DNA of 18,460 bases from Anaerolineae bacterium (GTDB lineage Bacteria; Chloroflexota; Anaerolineae; 4572-78; J111), in the NCBI GenBank assembly GCA_020433835.1, contig JAGRBY010000077.1, positions 1-18,460 of the forward strand. Reading direction: 5' to 3'. Below are positions 6,864 to 16,900 of this stretch, in pieces. The notes beneath the pieces were generated by a model. It searched no databases. It worked only from the letters and a program-made list of their open reading frames with translations, and had not been told where the DNA came from. Each line of letters starts with the position of its first letter. Positions within the stretch are counted from its first letter, which is position 1. Position numbers and translations under genes: made by a program.

Positions 6864-6902
6864 GAACCGCCAACAAATGAGCAACCATTTGGGCGGCGGT
6901 TC
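6864..6902 (-). promoter_or_regulatory. Leader stem-loop in the fliC 5' untranslated region
   Basis: GAACCGCC (6864-6871) pairs perfectly with GGCGGTTC (6895-6902). Inside, CAAATG (6874-6879) pairs with CATTTG (6886-6891) around a 6-base loop. It lies about 90 bases upstream of the flagellin start codon, inside the predicted leader. It may protect the mRNA 5' region, or end transcripts coming from the glycosyltransferase genes; no U-run follows on the minus strand. Confidence 0.55.
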
Positions 6903-7001
6903 CAAGCCCTGGTGGTTGGTATATAAATTTATTATTTATCCTTTACTTATTGAAAATAATGCCTCCTTGTTCAAAATTTTGTATTCAGTTGTCTAATACT
7001 A

Positions 7002-7028
7002 TTATCGACGTTTGCGAAACGCACTTGA
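7002..7028 (-). promoter_or_regulatory. Sigma-28 (FliA/SigD)-type promoter for fliC
   Basis: On the minus strand the sequence reads TCAAGTGC, an 11-base spacer, then GTCGATAA. The consensus for the flagellar sigma factor is TAAAGTTT, 11 bases, GCCGATAA, so the -10 matches 7 of 8 and the -35 matches 5 of 8. It lies 17 bases after the stop of the GT41 gene and about 226 bases before the flagellin ATG, implying a leader of roughly 215-220 bases. Late-class control of flagellin by this sigma factor is standard in flagellated bacteria. Confidence 0.7.
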
Positions 7029-7044
7029 GGGAAAAAAAATATCT

Positions 7045-9204
7045 TTACGTAGATTTTACGGAAGAGGCATAAGCCGTTTCAATAGCCTGCTTAAAAAAGA
7101 CTTCAAGTTGTTGTACGGCTTCTGTATCCTCATATAGCACCTGATTATGGGTCAAAATATTCGTTTTAATTTGACTGTGGAAATCAGGATTTATGGCCAG
7201 TTTTACGGCAAGGTCAACATATTCACCAGGCGTGGCTACAACGCAATCCATTAACCCCATTTTTTTGTATCGCCCCAGAGTCAGACGTCCTCGTAAGAAT
7301 TTGGTGGGCATAGTAACAATAGGAATGCCTATTGATAAAGCTTCGTGGCTAGTGTTCCCACCGCTGTAATGGATGGTATCCAACATCACATCTGATACAG
7401 CAATCAAATTTAAGTACCTGCTAAGATCTAAGGGTGATAGCCATCGAATTTGCTCAACGACATCTGGGATCGTGCCTTTAAACCGAGCCAAAAGCATATC
7501 GGTTTGGCGTTGTACTTTAGATTTAATAAGTACGAGTCGGCCTAATGTGTCACGTCGCAAAATCTCACCTATTATTGGGTCAAAATCAGGGTGAAACTTC
7601 AAGAGGTTTTGAGGGCAAAGATAAATATGCTCATTTGTTTCTAAACCAAAATAATCGCGTGAGTTTAGTGGGAAAGGCACTTGAGGTCTATAAAAATATG
7701 TTGGCAAAGTTTCTAGTGTTACCAGTTTTTCTGAGTAGTGATCTTGTGCATCATCTTTTTCAAGCAACTTACTTGAAATAAAGTAATCCATGTGCGGAAT
7801 GCCTGAAGTAATCGACAATCCCCAAGAGGTACACTGTACTGGAGCCAATCTATAGAAAGGCAAAAAATAGTTAAGCGCATCGCTGCCCACCTCCCAATAG
7901 TAAATCAAATCAAATTGATACGCTTTTATTTTTTGAACTGCTGCCGTTAAATCCTCAGGGATGGATATAAAATCGACCCCTTTATTCTTGATGCCAGCCT
8001 GTAGTCGTGTGAGGCTAGTAGCAGAACAGATAATTGCCGGGCTAAATTCTTGATTTTTGAACTTATTGATAATACCGCCCATTAAACTGAGAAAGATACC
8101 TTCATGATTTTTAGTGATTAAAAAACCTACGCGATATCTATTAGGAAAACATTGAGAAACAGCTGATAAATTATTAAGACTTGAATCTTTTTGCATTATT
8201 TGTGAAGATTCGCAAAGGTCTCTATCTTTTTTTAAAGCAGTACTTATAAAAAGTCTGGCATATTGGCCTTTTAAGTTTAGATCATCTCTACCATGATAAG
8301 GCAAATTAAATGGGGGGAAGATACCCGCTGGGACAACTTCTGTCGACCAGTTATCTAAGTTAATACTTCCTTGAGGGTAGCGGGCCAGAGAGTTGGTGAA
8401 GTTTTCCCGCCAGCGGCTAATCTCTTCGGTACTAGTCATAATGGATGGGCAAAGACTATCAATCTTTAACTGCCATATAATTTGGTTCGGTCTTAAATCA
8501 AGTGCTTTTTGAAAGCTGCACGCTGCCTCATCCAATTTTTCTTGCCGAAGCAAAACTGTACCTTTGTTGTAATATGCATGCGCATAATCTGGCTGAAGCT
8601 GTAACACTCGTTGATAGCAGGACAACGCCTCATCTGACTGTTCTTTTTGGTGCAATAAATTTCCTAAATTGTTATAGGCGGCCAGGTAATCAGGGCGCAA
8701 TATCAGTGTTTTTTCAAAAGCAATCATGGCGCTAGCGCCATCACCCAGTTTTTCTAGCACAACTCCTAAATTGTAATAGGCATCTGCAAAATTTGGAGCA
8801 AGGTTGAGACTATTCTGAAATGCGTCAATTGCTTCCTCAAATTTGTTGAGATGGGTTAATGTTACCCCCAAATTGTAATACCCTTCGGCATCTTCTGGCC
8901 GAATTGACAACATCTGTCGATAACTCATAACAGCTTCAGTCAGTCGTCCTAAATCCCGATAAATCAAGGCTAGACTACTGTGAAATACAGCATTCGTTCC
9001 ATCAATAACCAGCGCTTGCTTAACATGATCAATAGCAGCCGCACTCTCTCCAATTTGATGTAAAAGTAAACCTAACAGATGTAACGCATCGGCACAACGT
9101 GAGTCTGCCTGCAAAATTTGTTGATAAATTTGTTTGGCTTGTTGAATATTACCTATTTGGTGAAGTCTCAACCCCAGAACAAGGGCTTCAGCAATAGATG
9201 TCAT
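7045..9204 (-). CDS. TPR-GT41 glycosyltransferase (O-GlcNAc-transferase-like)
   Basis: A 719-aa enzyme. Seven TPRs of 34 residues fill residues about 10-242 (for example YYNLGVTLTHLNKFEEAIDA). After a linker, the catalytic GT41/SPY-like part spans about 357-712. Visible motifs are APVQCTSWG (454-462), CPQNLLKFHP with Lys536 at the position of the nucleotide-binding Lys of OGT, and DTIHYSGGNTSHEAL (609-623) with IVTMPTKFLRGR, the sugar-nucleotide region. Members put GlcNAc or another hexose on Ser/Thr (or Asn in HMW1C relatives). Placement directly before flagellin and in the same direction suggests flagellin as substrate. The Shine-Dalgarno before the ATG is weak, and 79 bases separate it from the upstream gene. 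Sugar donor and acceptor are not determined. Confidence 0.88.
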   Translation of the reverse strand: MTSIAEALVLGLRLHQIGNIQQAKQIYQQILQADSRCADALHLLGLLLHQIGESAAAIDHVKQALVIDGTNAVFHSSLALIYRDLGRLTEAVMSYRQMLSIRPEDAEGYYNLGVTLTHLNKFEEAIDAFQNSLNLAPNFADAYYNLGVVLEKLGDGASAMIAFEKTLILRPDYLAAYNNLGNLLHQKEQSDEALSCYQRVLQLQPDYAHAYYNKGTVLLRQEKLDEAACSFQKALDLRPNQIIWQLKIDSLCPSIMTSTEEISRWRENFTNSLARYPQGSINLDNWSTEVVPAGIFPPFNLPYHGRDDLNLKGQYARLFISTALKKDRDLCESSQIMQKDSSLNNLSAVSQCFPNRYRVGFLITKNHEGIFLSLMGGIINKFKNQEFSPAIICSATSLTRLQAGIKNKGVDFISIPEDLTAAVQKIKAYQFDLIYYWEVGSDALNYFLPFYRLAPVQCTSWGLSITSGIPHMDYFISSKLLEKDDAQDHYSEKLVTLETLPTYFYRPQVPFPLNSRDYFGLETNEHIYLCPQNLLKFHPDFDPIIGEILRRDTLGRLVLIKSKVQRQTDMLLARFKGTIPDVVEQIRWLSPLDLSRYLNLIAVSDVMLDTIHYSGGNTSHEALSIGIPIVTMPTKFLRGRLTLGRYKKMGLMDCVVATPGEYVDLAVKLAINPDFHSQIKTNILTHNQVLYEDTEAVQQLEVFFKQAIETAYASSVKST

Positions 9205-9283
9205 TTATTTTCAAGACTCGTCGTGCAGAAATGAATTCCAGGGGAATAGGGGATTAGAACTTTTACTTCCAACTTTCTCACTT

Positions 9284-10963
9284 CTATATAATTGTTTGAG
9301 CAGTTTGCCAACAGAGCATAGCATCTTCTTCTCGTCCCAAATTTTGCAGAGCCACAGCTAGAAGTTTATAAACGTTGATATCTTTAGGTGCCATTTCAAG
9401 TGCCAGACTAAAGGCCGATGCCGCTAGGCTATAATTTGATGGCTCTGTGGATCGTTTCATTACTCGAACACCATACTGTTTAACAACCTCTGCTGGCAAG
9501 AGGTTTAGCAATTGGCATGCCTGATTTAGATTGTAGCGTGCCGAGTTATGTTGAGGATTTATAAGTAGCGCTTCAACAAAATGAGTTAGCGCCGATGATG
9601 ATTGCTCTTGGGCCAGGGCAATAAGCCCTAACAAATTCAAGGTATCGGCATTTTGGTCATCTTGAGCCAACGCAAGATAGCAGTATCGGCGTGCTTGCTG
9701 AGCACTGCTTTGAACTTGTAGTGTGTATTTGGCCAAAATTGTCCACTCGCCTGGGTAAGGCTGGGTTAACATAATAGCAGAAGCTAAACATTGTTTGGCC
9801 TCAAGCCACTTTTGTTCAGCAGCGTAAGATTGAGCTCGTGAACGCAGTTTCACTGGATCTGGGCTTTCTGTTTCGTCTAGTGTAGCTAGATAGTTATTGC
9901 GGGCTTTTGGTAAATTTCCTAGTAAAAGGTAAGCTTCGCTTAAGTGTTTTTCAATAGTTCCGGCGGCCCATGATTGACCCCGCATATCTGATGATAAGGT
10001 GCGAGCATGTTCTAACGCTTTGATTGCCTGCTCCGGCTCATCTAAATCAAGATAAATTGTACCAGCCCTCACCCAAAAGTGTTGCCGATAGTCAAACGCT
10101 TGTTCGGCTTCCGCCAGGATTTGCCGAACCTTGGTAAATTGTCCGGTATGGGCATAAGCTAACATGAGCCCTTCATAAGCCTGATAAAGATAAACATCCC
10201 GATCTAAAAAGGGAGGTGGATTAGCGATTACCGCGGCTAAGTACTCAATTGAGCCAGCAAAATCGCCCAAAGCATGTAGTGTTATGCCTAAATGAAAACA
10301 CCAGTAGAGATTATCAGGTGCTTGCTGATGTGCTGCATGGATTATTGTTAAATTACGCCGGGCCTTGGCTTGTAATGCTTGGGAATCAACTGCATAGCCG
10401 GTGTGACTAACCACAATATTCGTGCGAGCAATGGTTAATCCAAGTCGATGGGCTGTGGGTGCGGCATCTTCATGCAAGGGAAATTCAAATTGTACGCCTC
10501 GTCGGTTACGAAAAAGCCGTAAATGTTCTATACGATCTTGTACTACCTGATTATTTTGAAACTGACTGACTACATAACAATAGTAGGCATCAGCTCGACC
10601 ACAAGCTGCTGCTTGTTTTAGGCGGGCTACATTGTCTGGAGAGAGTCGGTCATCAGCATCCATCCAAAAAATCCAGTCACCTTTGGCCTCTTTAATTGAC
10701 TCATTGCGAGCGGCAGCGAAATCATTAATCCACTCAAAATGTTTGACACACGCCCCAAAACGGCGGGCAATTTCAACTGTGTTGTCAGTAGATCCTGTAT
10801 CAACAATAATAAACTCGTCGGCCAAATCTCCTACAGACTCCAGACAAGTTGCCAAATGGTTCTCTTCGTCTTTAACTATCATACACAGTGTCACTGTTGG
10901 CCAGAAAATTGGTGGAGAGTAATTATTAAGATTAAGTTGAATTTCCTTGGTACTTGATTGCAT
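9284..10963 (-). CDS. GT2 glycosyltransferase with C-terminal TPR array
   Basis: A 559-aa protein with an N-terminal GT-A fold, family 2 domain (about 23-200). CMIVKDEENHLATCL opens the nucleotide-binding half, IVDTGSTDNT follows, and WMDADDR (100-106) carries the DXD metal-binding motif. Residues about 215-559 are TPR-like helical repeats (for example LGITLHALGDFAGSIEYL and LLGLIALAQEQSSSALTH). The order GT2 then TPR is that of Listeria GmaR, which glycosylates flagellin, so a flagellin-directed role is plausible. It starts 10 bases after the giant gene stops, with AGGAG 5 bases before the ATG overlapping that stop region; translation is probably coupled. The sugar is not known. Confidence 0.88.
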   Translation of the reverse strand: MQSSTKEIQLNLNNYSPPIFWPTVTLCMIVKDEENHLATCLESVGDLADEFIIVDTGSTDNTVEIARRFGACVKHFEWINDFAAARNESIKEAKGDWIFWMDADDRLSPDNVARLKQAAACGRADAYYCYVVSQFQNNQVVQDRIEHLRLFRNRRGVQFEFPLHEDAAPTAHRLGLTIARTNIVVSHTGYAVDSQALQAKARRNLTIIHAAHQQAPDNLYWCFHLGITLHALGDFAGSIEYLAAVIANPPPFLDRDVYLYQAYEGLMLAYAHTGQFTKVRQILAEAEQAFDYRQHFWVRAGTIYLDLDEPEQAIKALEHARTLSSDMRGQSWAAGTIEKHLSEAYLLLGNLPKARNNYLATLDETESPDPVKLRSRAQSYAAEQKWLEAKQCLASAIMLTQPYPGEWTILAKYTLQVQSSAQQARRYCYLALAQDDQNADTLNLLGLIALAQEQSSSALTHFVEALLINPQHNSARYNLNQACQLLNLLPAEVVKQYGVRVMKRSTEPSNYSLAASAFSLALEMAPKDINVYKLLAVALQNLGREEDAMLCWQTAQTII

Positions 10964-10973
10964 TATTCTCCTT

Positions 10974-13900
10974 CTATAAGGCTACTTCCAAACTACTAGC
11001 TTCAATACTCTCAAGCTGACTAATTACCTCATTGATCCCTTCAGTTTCGGGTGCAAGAGTCTGTACCCGCTGAAAAACCATTAACGCCGTATCAAACACA
11101 TTAAGTTGTATGCAGCAATTACCCAATAAGAGCAGCACATTTACATCGTTGGGGTTAACTTGCAGGGCACGGTTGAGATACTCAGTGGCTTGGTCAAATC
11201 GTTCCTGTTGTAAATAAAGCTCGGCCAAATTGTATAGTATGTTGGGATTATCAGGAGCTATTTCCAGTCCAGTATTGAAAGCAGCTTCAGCCTCAAGGAG
11301 TTGCCCCGCTTGAAAATAGCAATAGCCCAATTGATTCCAAAGCGGAGCTGATTCTGACAGTGCACTCTTAAAATGATCAATTGCTGGCTGCCAATTGCCT
11401 GTTATTTGAGCGGATTCAACCTGAATCAATGAATAATCTGATAGATTTGTAGAATTCATATGATGTTCCTTCTGGGGCTGGCACAAGACCTCAAGTCGCT
11501 GTCGAGCTTTGGCGACAGCCTGCTCCCAAGTAAAGTTGGCCTGAATATAAGCGGTAGCCGCTCGACCTTTAGCAGCGGCTTCGACGGGGTGAGCTACCAC
11601 GTGCCGCATCAATCGACTAAATTCACTGCGGTCCGGGTCAGCCCACCAGGGGTAATCTACAGTTTCGTTGTCACCGATCCGTTTTTCTAGCAGGTGTACT
11701 TCACGAGCCGGAATAAGATAAGCGGTTTCCGGGCTGCAAAAATCGAGCGCAGCGCCGTGGCCAGTGACAATAACCGGTAGCCCGCATGCCATCGCCTCGG
11801 CAATAGGGAGGCCGAAGCCTTCACCTCGATAAGGATGCACCAGGCAGGTGCCGGCGGTGTAAAGCCCGGCCAGTTGAGTGTCATCCAAGATACGATCAAT
11901 GTACTCGATTTCCGGGGCATTGGGATCGGTCTGAATTTGGGCGATAGTTTCTTGAGCCGTTTGCCCTTTATAAAACGACTGGCCACCCATATCCTTAATC
12001 ACTAGACATACGTCATCTTTGGCTGTAAAGCTGTTGATATAAGTGTCTAGTAAGATATCGATGCCTTTGCGAGCAATAGTGCCGCCGATAAACAGAAATT
12101 TGAAACGCTTCTTTGTTTTTAAGGCCAGCGGTGGCGCGTCGGGGCGAAATTTAGCCGTATCCACGCCCGGCGGAACCACGTGAACCTTATATGCCGGCAA
12201 ACCACTGCGAATATAACATTCACGTACGTAATTAGTGTAAGCCCATACCTCGTCCACTTTTTCCCGCATGATCTCTATCCAATTTTTGGGAATGCTGCCA
12301 AATTCCCAGGGTTGTATCATCACCCATCGACCTTCACCCGGTGAGTTGAAGTTGGGTGGCCACTGATGACGCACATGCACATCAGCGGGATGAATCAGAG
12401 AGCGATTGAGGTTGCGAGTAATATGCTCAAAACGTGAGTCAATGCGAGAGTCAAACTGATCCCGTTCGTAGGGAATGATTGACAAGTCGATCTGCTGATC
12501 TTGAGCCAGTCGCAGACAAAACTCGCGATTGATCAGGGCCAGTGAGTGATGCACAAACTGAGAACCTTCCCAACAGAGGCTAATCGATTTTTCCACGTCA
12601 AGTTGTCGATCTTCTGGGTGAGATTGTGAGCCATCTGTGGCCAAAGGAGCCGCGAAAGCCGAGTTTGCAACTTGTCCAACAGGTGACAAATCCATTTGAA
12701 TAGTATGCAGGCGTTCGATAGCAATATTGGCAACTTTTTGCCACTGCCACCGCTCAACCATATCACGACGGGCCTGCTGTCCAATGGCGGCAGCTTCAGC
12801 AGGGTGGCGATGCATATATTGGAGGTGGTTTACCAGATGAGCCACCGAAGGTTCGGCCCATTTCTGGCCGCGATAGAAGGGTATTTCGGCTCGCTCATCA
12901 ATCTCTACCAGCCCTTCGATATCAATTAGTAGGCTGTTTTGGTTATCCATAAACTCCAAATTGCCGCCCCAATTAGTGGCAATCACCGGCAAGCCGCAGG
13001 CCATAGCTTGCATATGAGGTCGGCCCCAACCCTCACCACGTGAAGGGGCAACATAGGCAGTGGCGGCTGCGTAAAGCCGGGGCAGATCTTCTTCAGGTAT
13101 TTGTTCGACTAAAACAATAATGGAAGCAACCTCATCGCGGCTCAAGCTTAGTTTCGTCTCGAGAAATTGGTTAATGTGGCCTTCGATTACCTGCTTGGTA
13201 TCAGGGATGTCGGTGGCGTTGATAGGATACGTCCGCAGTACTAGACAAACGTCGTCCGCTGGAGCGAATGCCTCAGCCCAAGCCTTTAACAGAACATCCC
13301 ATCCTTTACGATAAATCCACTCAAAAACGGACAGAAAAACCGTTCCTCGAACTTCGGGAATGAGAAGCGGATCGTAGCCGGGCTGAAATTGGTCGGTATC
13401 AATGCCGCCAGGTACTTTGACCAGTTTAGCCGTTACACCAGCAGCTTTAAACGTTTGAAGATTGAAGTCGGTGGGAACCCAAATTTCATCCATCTGATTG
13501 CATTTAGCGACCCAATCGGCGGGCAGGCTGTCTGTTTCAAACATCACCCGGCCAATGTTATAGGCTGCTTGAGGCAGTCGTTGGAAGATATAAGCTGGAA
13601 AGTGGATGAGGTTGATAAATTTTTCTGGGGGTTGTTGCGTCAAAACCAAATCAAATATCTGCTGCTTGTGCGGATCAAGCTGACTGCGGAATGTTTCTGA
13701 GCGACGCCCAATGGCGTTGGCCGCAATATCGAATCCCCGAGCGTAAAGTTGTAAAATAAAGTTGCGGGCCTCGTCGGCGTAGCCACTGGGATCGAAGATC
13801 GGCGCGTGCCAGAGCAGGGGAAGAGATAGCGTATTTTTAAGCGGTGATAGCTCGGCTGCTCTAGGCTTGGCTTGCTTATCTGTTGACTGACTTAGCTGAG

Positions 13901-16900
13901 TGCTCCGTTCTATAATCCACTCGACCGTGCGATTGAGAGACCAATTTGTTTGAACATCTCGACGTGCCTGCTGGCCCTTTGTTTGGGCTTCGTCCCGATT
14001 TTCATAGACCCGGCGCATAAGCTCTGCCGTATGCTCTACAGAGGGTTCGGCCCAATGATGATCGGACTGATAGTAGGGATTTTCTTGGGTCTGTTCGCGG
14101 TCGACCGGCCTCACGCCTTCGATGTCAATCAAGTAACTGTTTTCATCGTTCATGAAATCCAGGTGAGCGCTCCAGCGAGTGCCAATTACCGGCAACGCCA
14201 TCGCCATAGCTTCCATAAAAGGAATACCCCATCCCTCGCCACGTGTTGGGAGCACAAATGCATCGACCGCAGAATATAGTGCCGGCATTTGGTTTTCGGG
14301 TACAAACTCATCAAGCAAAATAATGGGTGGAGTCTGGTCAGCCTTGTAGCCCAATTTACGGATGTAGCGTTTAATTCGCTGCCGGATAGGGGGTGTTTTT
14401 TGATGATCGGGGTAGGTTCGCAGAACCAAACAAACATCATCCTTAGCCGTGAAGGCTGACAGATAAGCTTTCAGCAGCACGTCCCACCCTTTACGTTTGT
14501 TCCATTGAAAGACGGACAGAAAGACAAACCCTTGAACATCTGGAATATCAAGCGCAACTACCTTGTCAGGATCATAGATGGCAGTGTCTAAACCAAAGGG
14601 AATGACTTGCAAACGATGGGGGTCAACTCCAGCCTTGGCAAACGTCTCACGATTGAACGTACTGGGCACCCAAATCTCATCCATATTGTTGCAGGCAGCA
14701 GCCCAACCGGAAGGCAGGCGGTCGGTTTCGAACATAGTAACACCCACATGGGCCTTGGAATTGGGAGATTTCTGACGATAAGCATCAAAAACGTCAGTAC
14801 CATCCCAAACAATCGGGGGATGAACGCAAATATGGAGGCCACTATCAACCCGTGTATTGCTAAGTCGGTGCCAGATATTAAATTCGGCACGGTTGATTTT
14901 GAACTGTTCTTCAAATTTGGGGTGCATAGTAAATGAGTCGGCTTGAAGCTGGACCTGATGATTGTCCAGAGCTAGAATAGTTTGCCGGGAGAGAAAGGCG
15001 TAACCGCTGAAGTCGAAAATAGGGCCGCGCCAGAGGACAGATGGCAACGAGGTACTGGAATTGGTTGAAATCTGCGATTCCTGTCCTGAGTCCAATCGAA
15101 AAAATACAGGTGGCTTGATTTGCGGACGATAGGCGATGACGTGCAAGCCGTGATAGGGGGGCTGGCGCTGGATACGTTCGTAGCCAGCGAGTTCTAAGAC
15201 ACGCTTGATCGTCTCAAAATCGTAGACAGCGGTGTGAAAGTTTTCCGGGTACTCTTGGCCGGCAAACATCTTAATCATGGCCCATACGGCGGGTGTGTAG
15301 CCGCCTAGTAGCTCACCAGCTTGCTCAATATAGCTGGAGTCGAGATGTTGGTCAAGCTGACCATCAAGATACATGCGACACAAGTACTCAAAATCGGGCA
15401 TCCAAATTTCAAGCTTGCCGCCTGGTTTGAGAACGTGCCGCCAATCCCGTAGCATGGCGGTGCTGTTACGCCAGGAGATGTGTTCAACACAACTGCGGGT
15501 TAGAATTTCGTCAAATGTACCTTCATCAAAGGGCAAGGGTTGGTTGATATCATGAACATGGTCGATATCGGGCAGATCGGCGCGGACGTCCAAATGCTCA
15601 TAGCCAGGTTGGGGTGTATGACCACTACCGATTTCAAGCTTACGCTGACTAGGCGGTTGGGAGGCAACGGACTTCGGTCCGAGGTTTTGCTCGAAGGGTC
15701 TGGGTCGGAAGGCCGCTATGGCCTGCTCATAAGCCTGAGCCGTAGCTTGAGCAACATTGGTCCAGTTGTATTGTTCACGAACTAGCGTTTGCAAGCGGTG
15801 GCGATGCTCGGTCTCAGGCGCTTGCTTTTTATAGGCGTGTAGCACCGCCTTGCGGATTGATTTAATGTTGCCAGGATCACAGTAGAGGGCTAGCTCGCCA
15901 AAGTATTCGTGCTCGGCAGAACGATCGCTGAGGACAAGCGGTATGCCTGCAGCAGCGGCTTCCAAGGCTGATAGAGGTGCGCCCTCACTCCAACTGGGCA
16001 GAGTAAAGACACAAGCACCAGCATAGGCGGAGGCCAGCAAGTCACTGTCGGGAGGGAGGCGGTCAATGAAAATGGTGTTGGGGCCAGCATGCTGTTTGAT
16101 AAGCTCGGCATAGTCAGGTTCGGTGGGCTGACCAATGAAGACCAGCGGTAGATTGGTATCGCGTAAAGCGTGAGCCAGCATTAACTGATTCTTGCGTCGC
16201 TCGATGCGCCCGACGCACAGGACATAGTTGCTTACGCCGTAGGTTTTTGCAAATAGGTCTCCCGATACGCGACCGAAACGAGCGACATCGGCAGCGTTAT
16301 GGACGAGTGTGTAGGGCCGCGGCTTGATGCCAATCGACCACAATCGTTCCATCTCAAACTCGCTAAGGGCAATCAGATGATCAGCAGCCTTAATGAGTTT
16401 AGATAGTAAATCAAAGTAGCCTTCAATGATTTCGTTCCGGTCGAAACGTGATATACCGTCCGCTTCCAGCTTACTATTGGCGATGGCCGTCAGATACTGG
16501 TCTAACTCCTGGGGTGACTGGGCTTGATGGAATACGCTAGGAATAGCACGGGCAGCCCAGGCGAATTCGGACAGATCGAGGTAGATAGGAGAGAAGACAA
16601 GTGGCACATTGAAGCGCCGGAAGTAGCGCAGTTGAGCCAACGCAGCGTGTGGTTCCCAGACGTTAAACATATGAATCAAGTCGTATCCGCTGGCGTCTGG
16701 GAAATCTTCGGTAGAGACGGTGGCCTCGATCCCAATCTGTTCTAAATACTTTTTGGTTTGTTGAATGCGGATGGTCGGGCCGCCAGGGCCATGATTTTCC
16801 GGGCTATGCAGGGCAAGCAGGACGCGCTTCGGGCGCTGTCGTAGTGCAGGGGTCATCAAGCGTGTTTCTGAAAAAACTCGGTTAGAATGGTGACTCCGGG

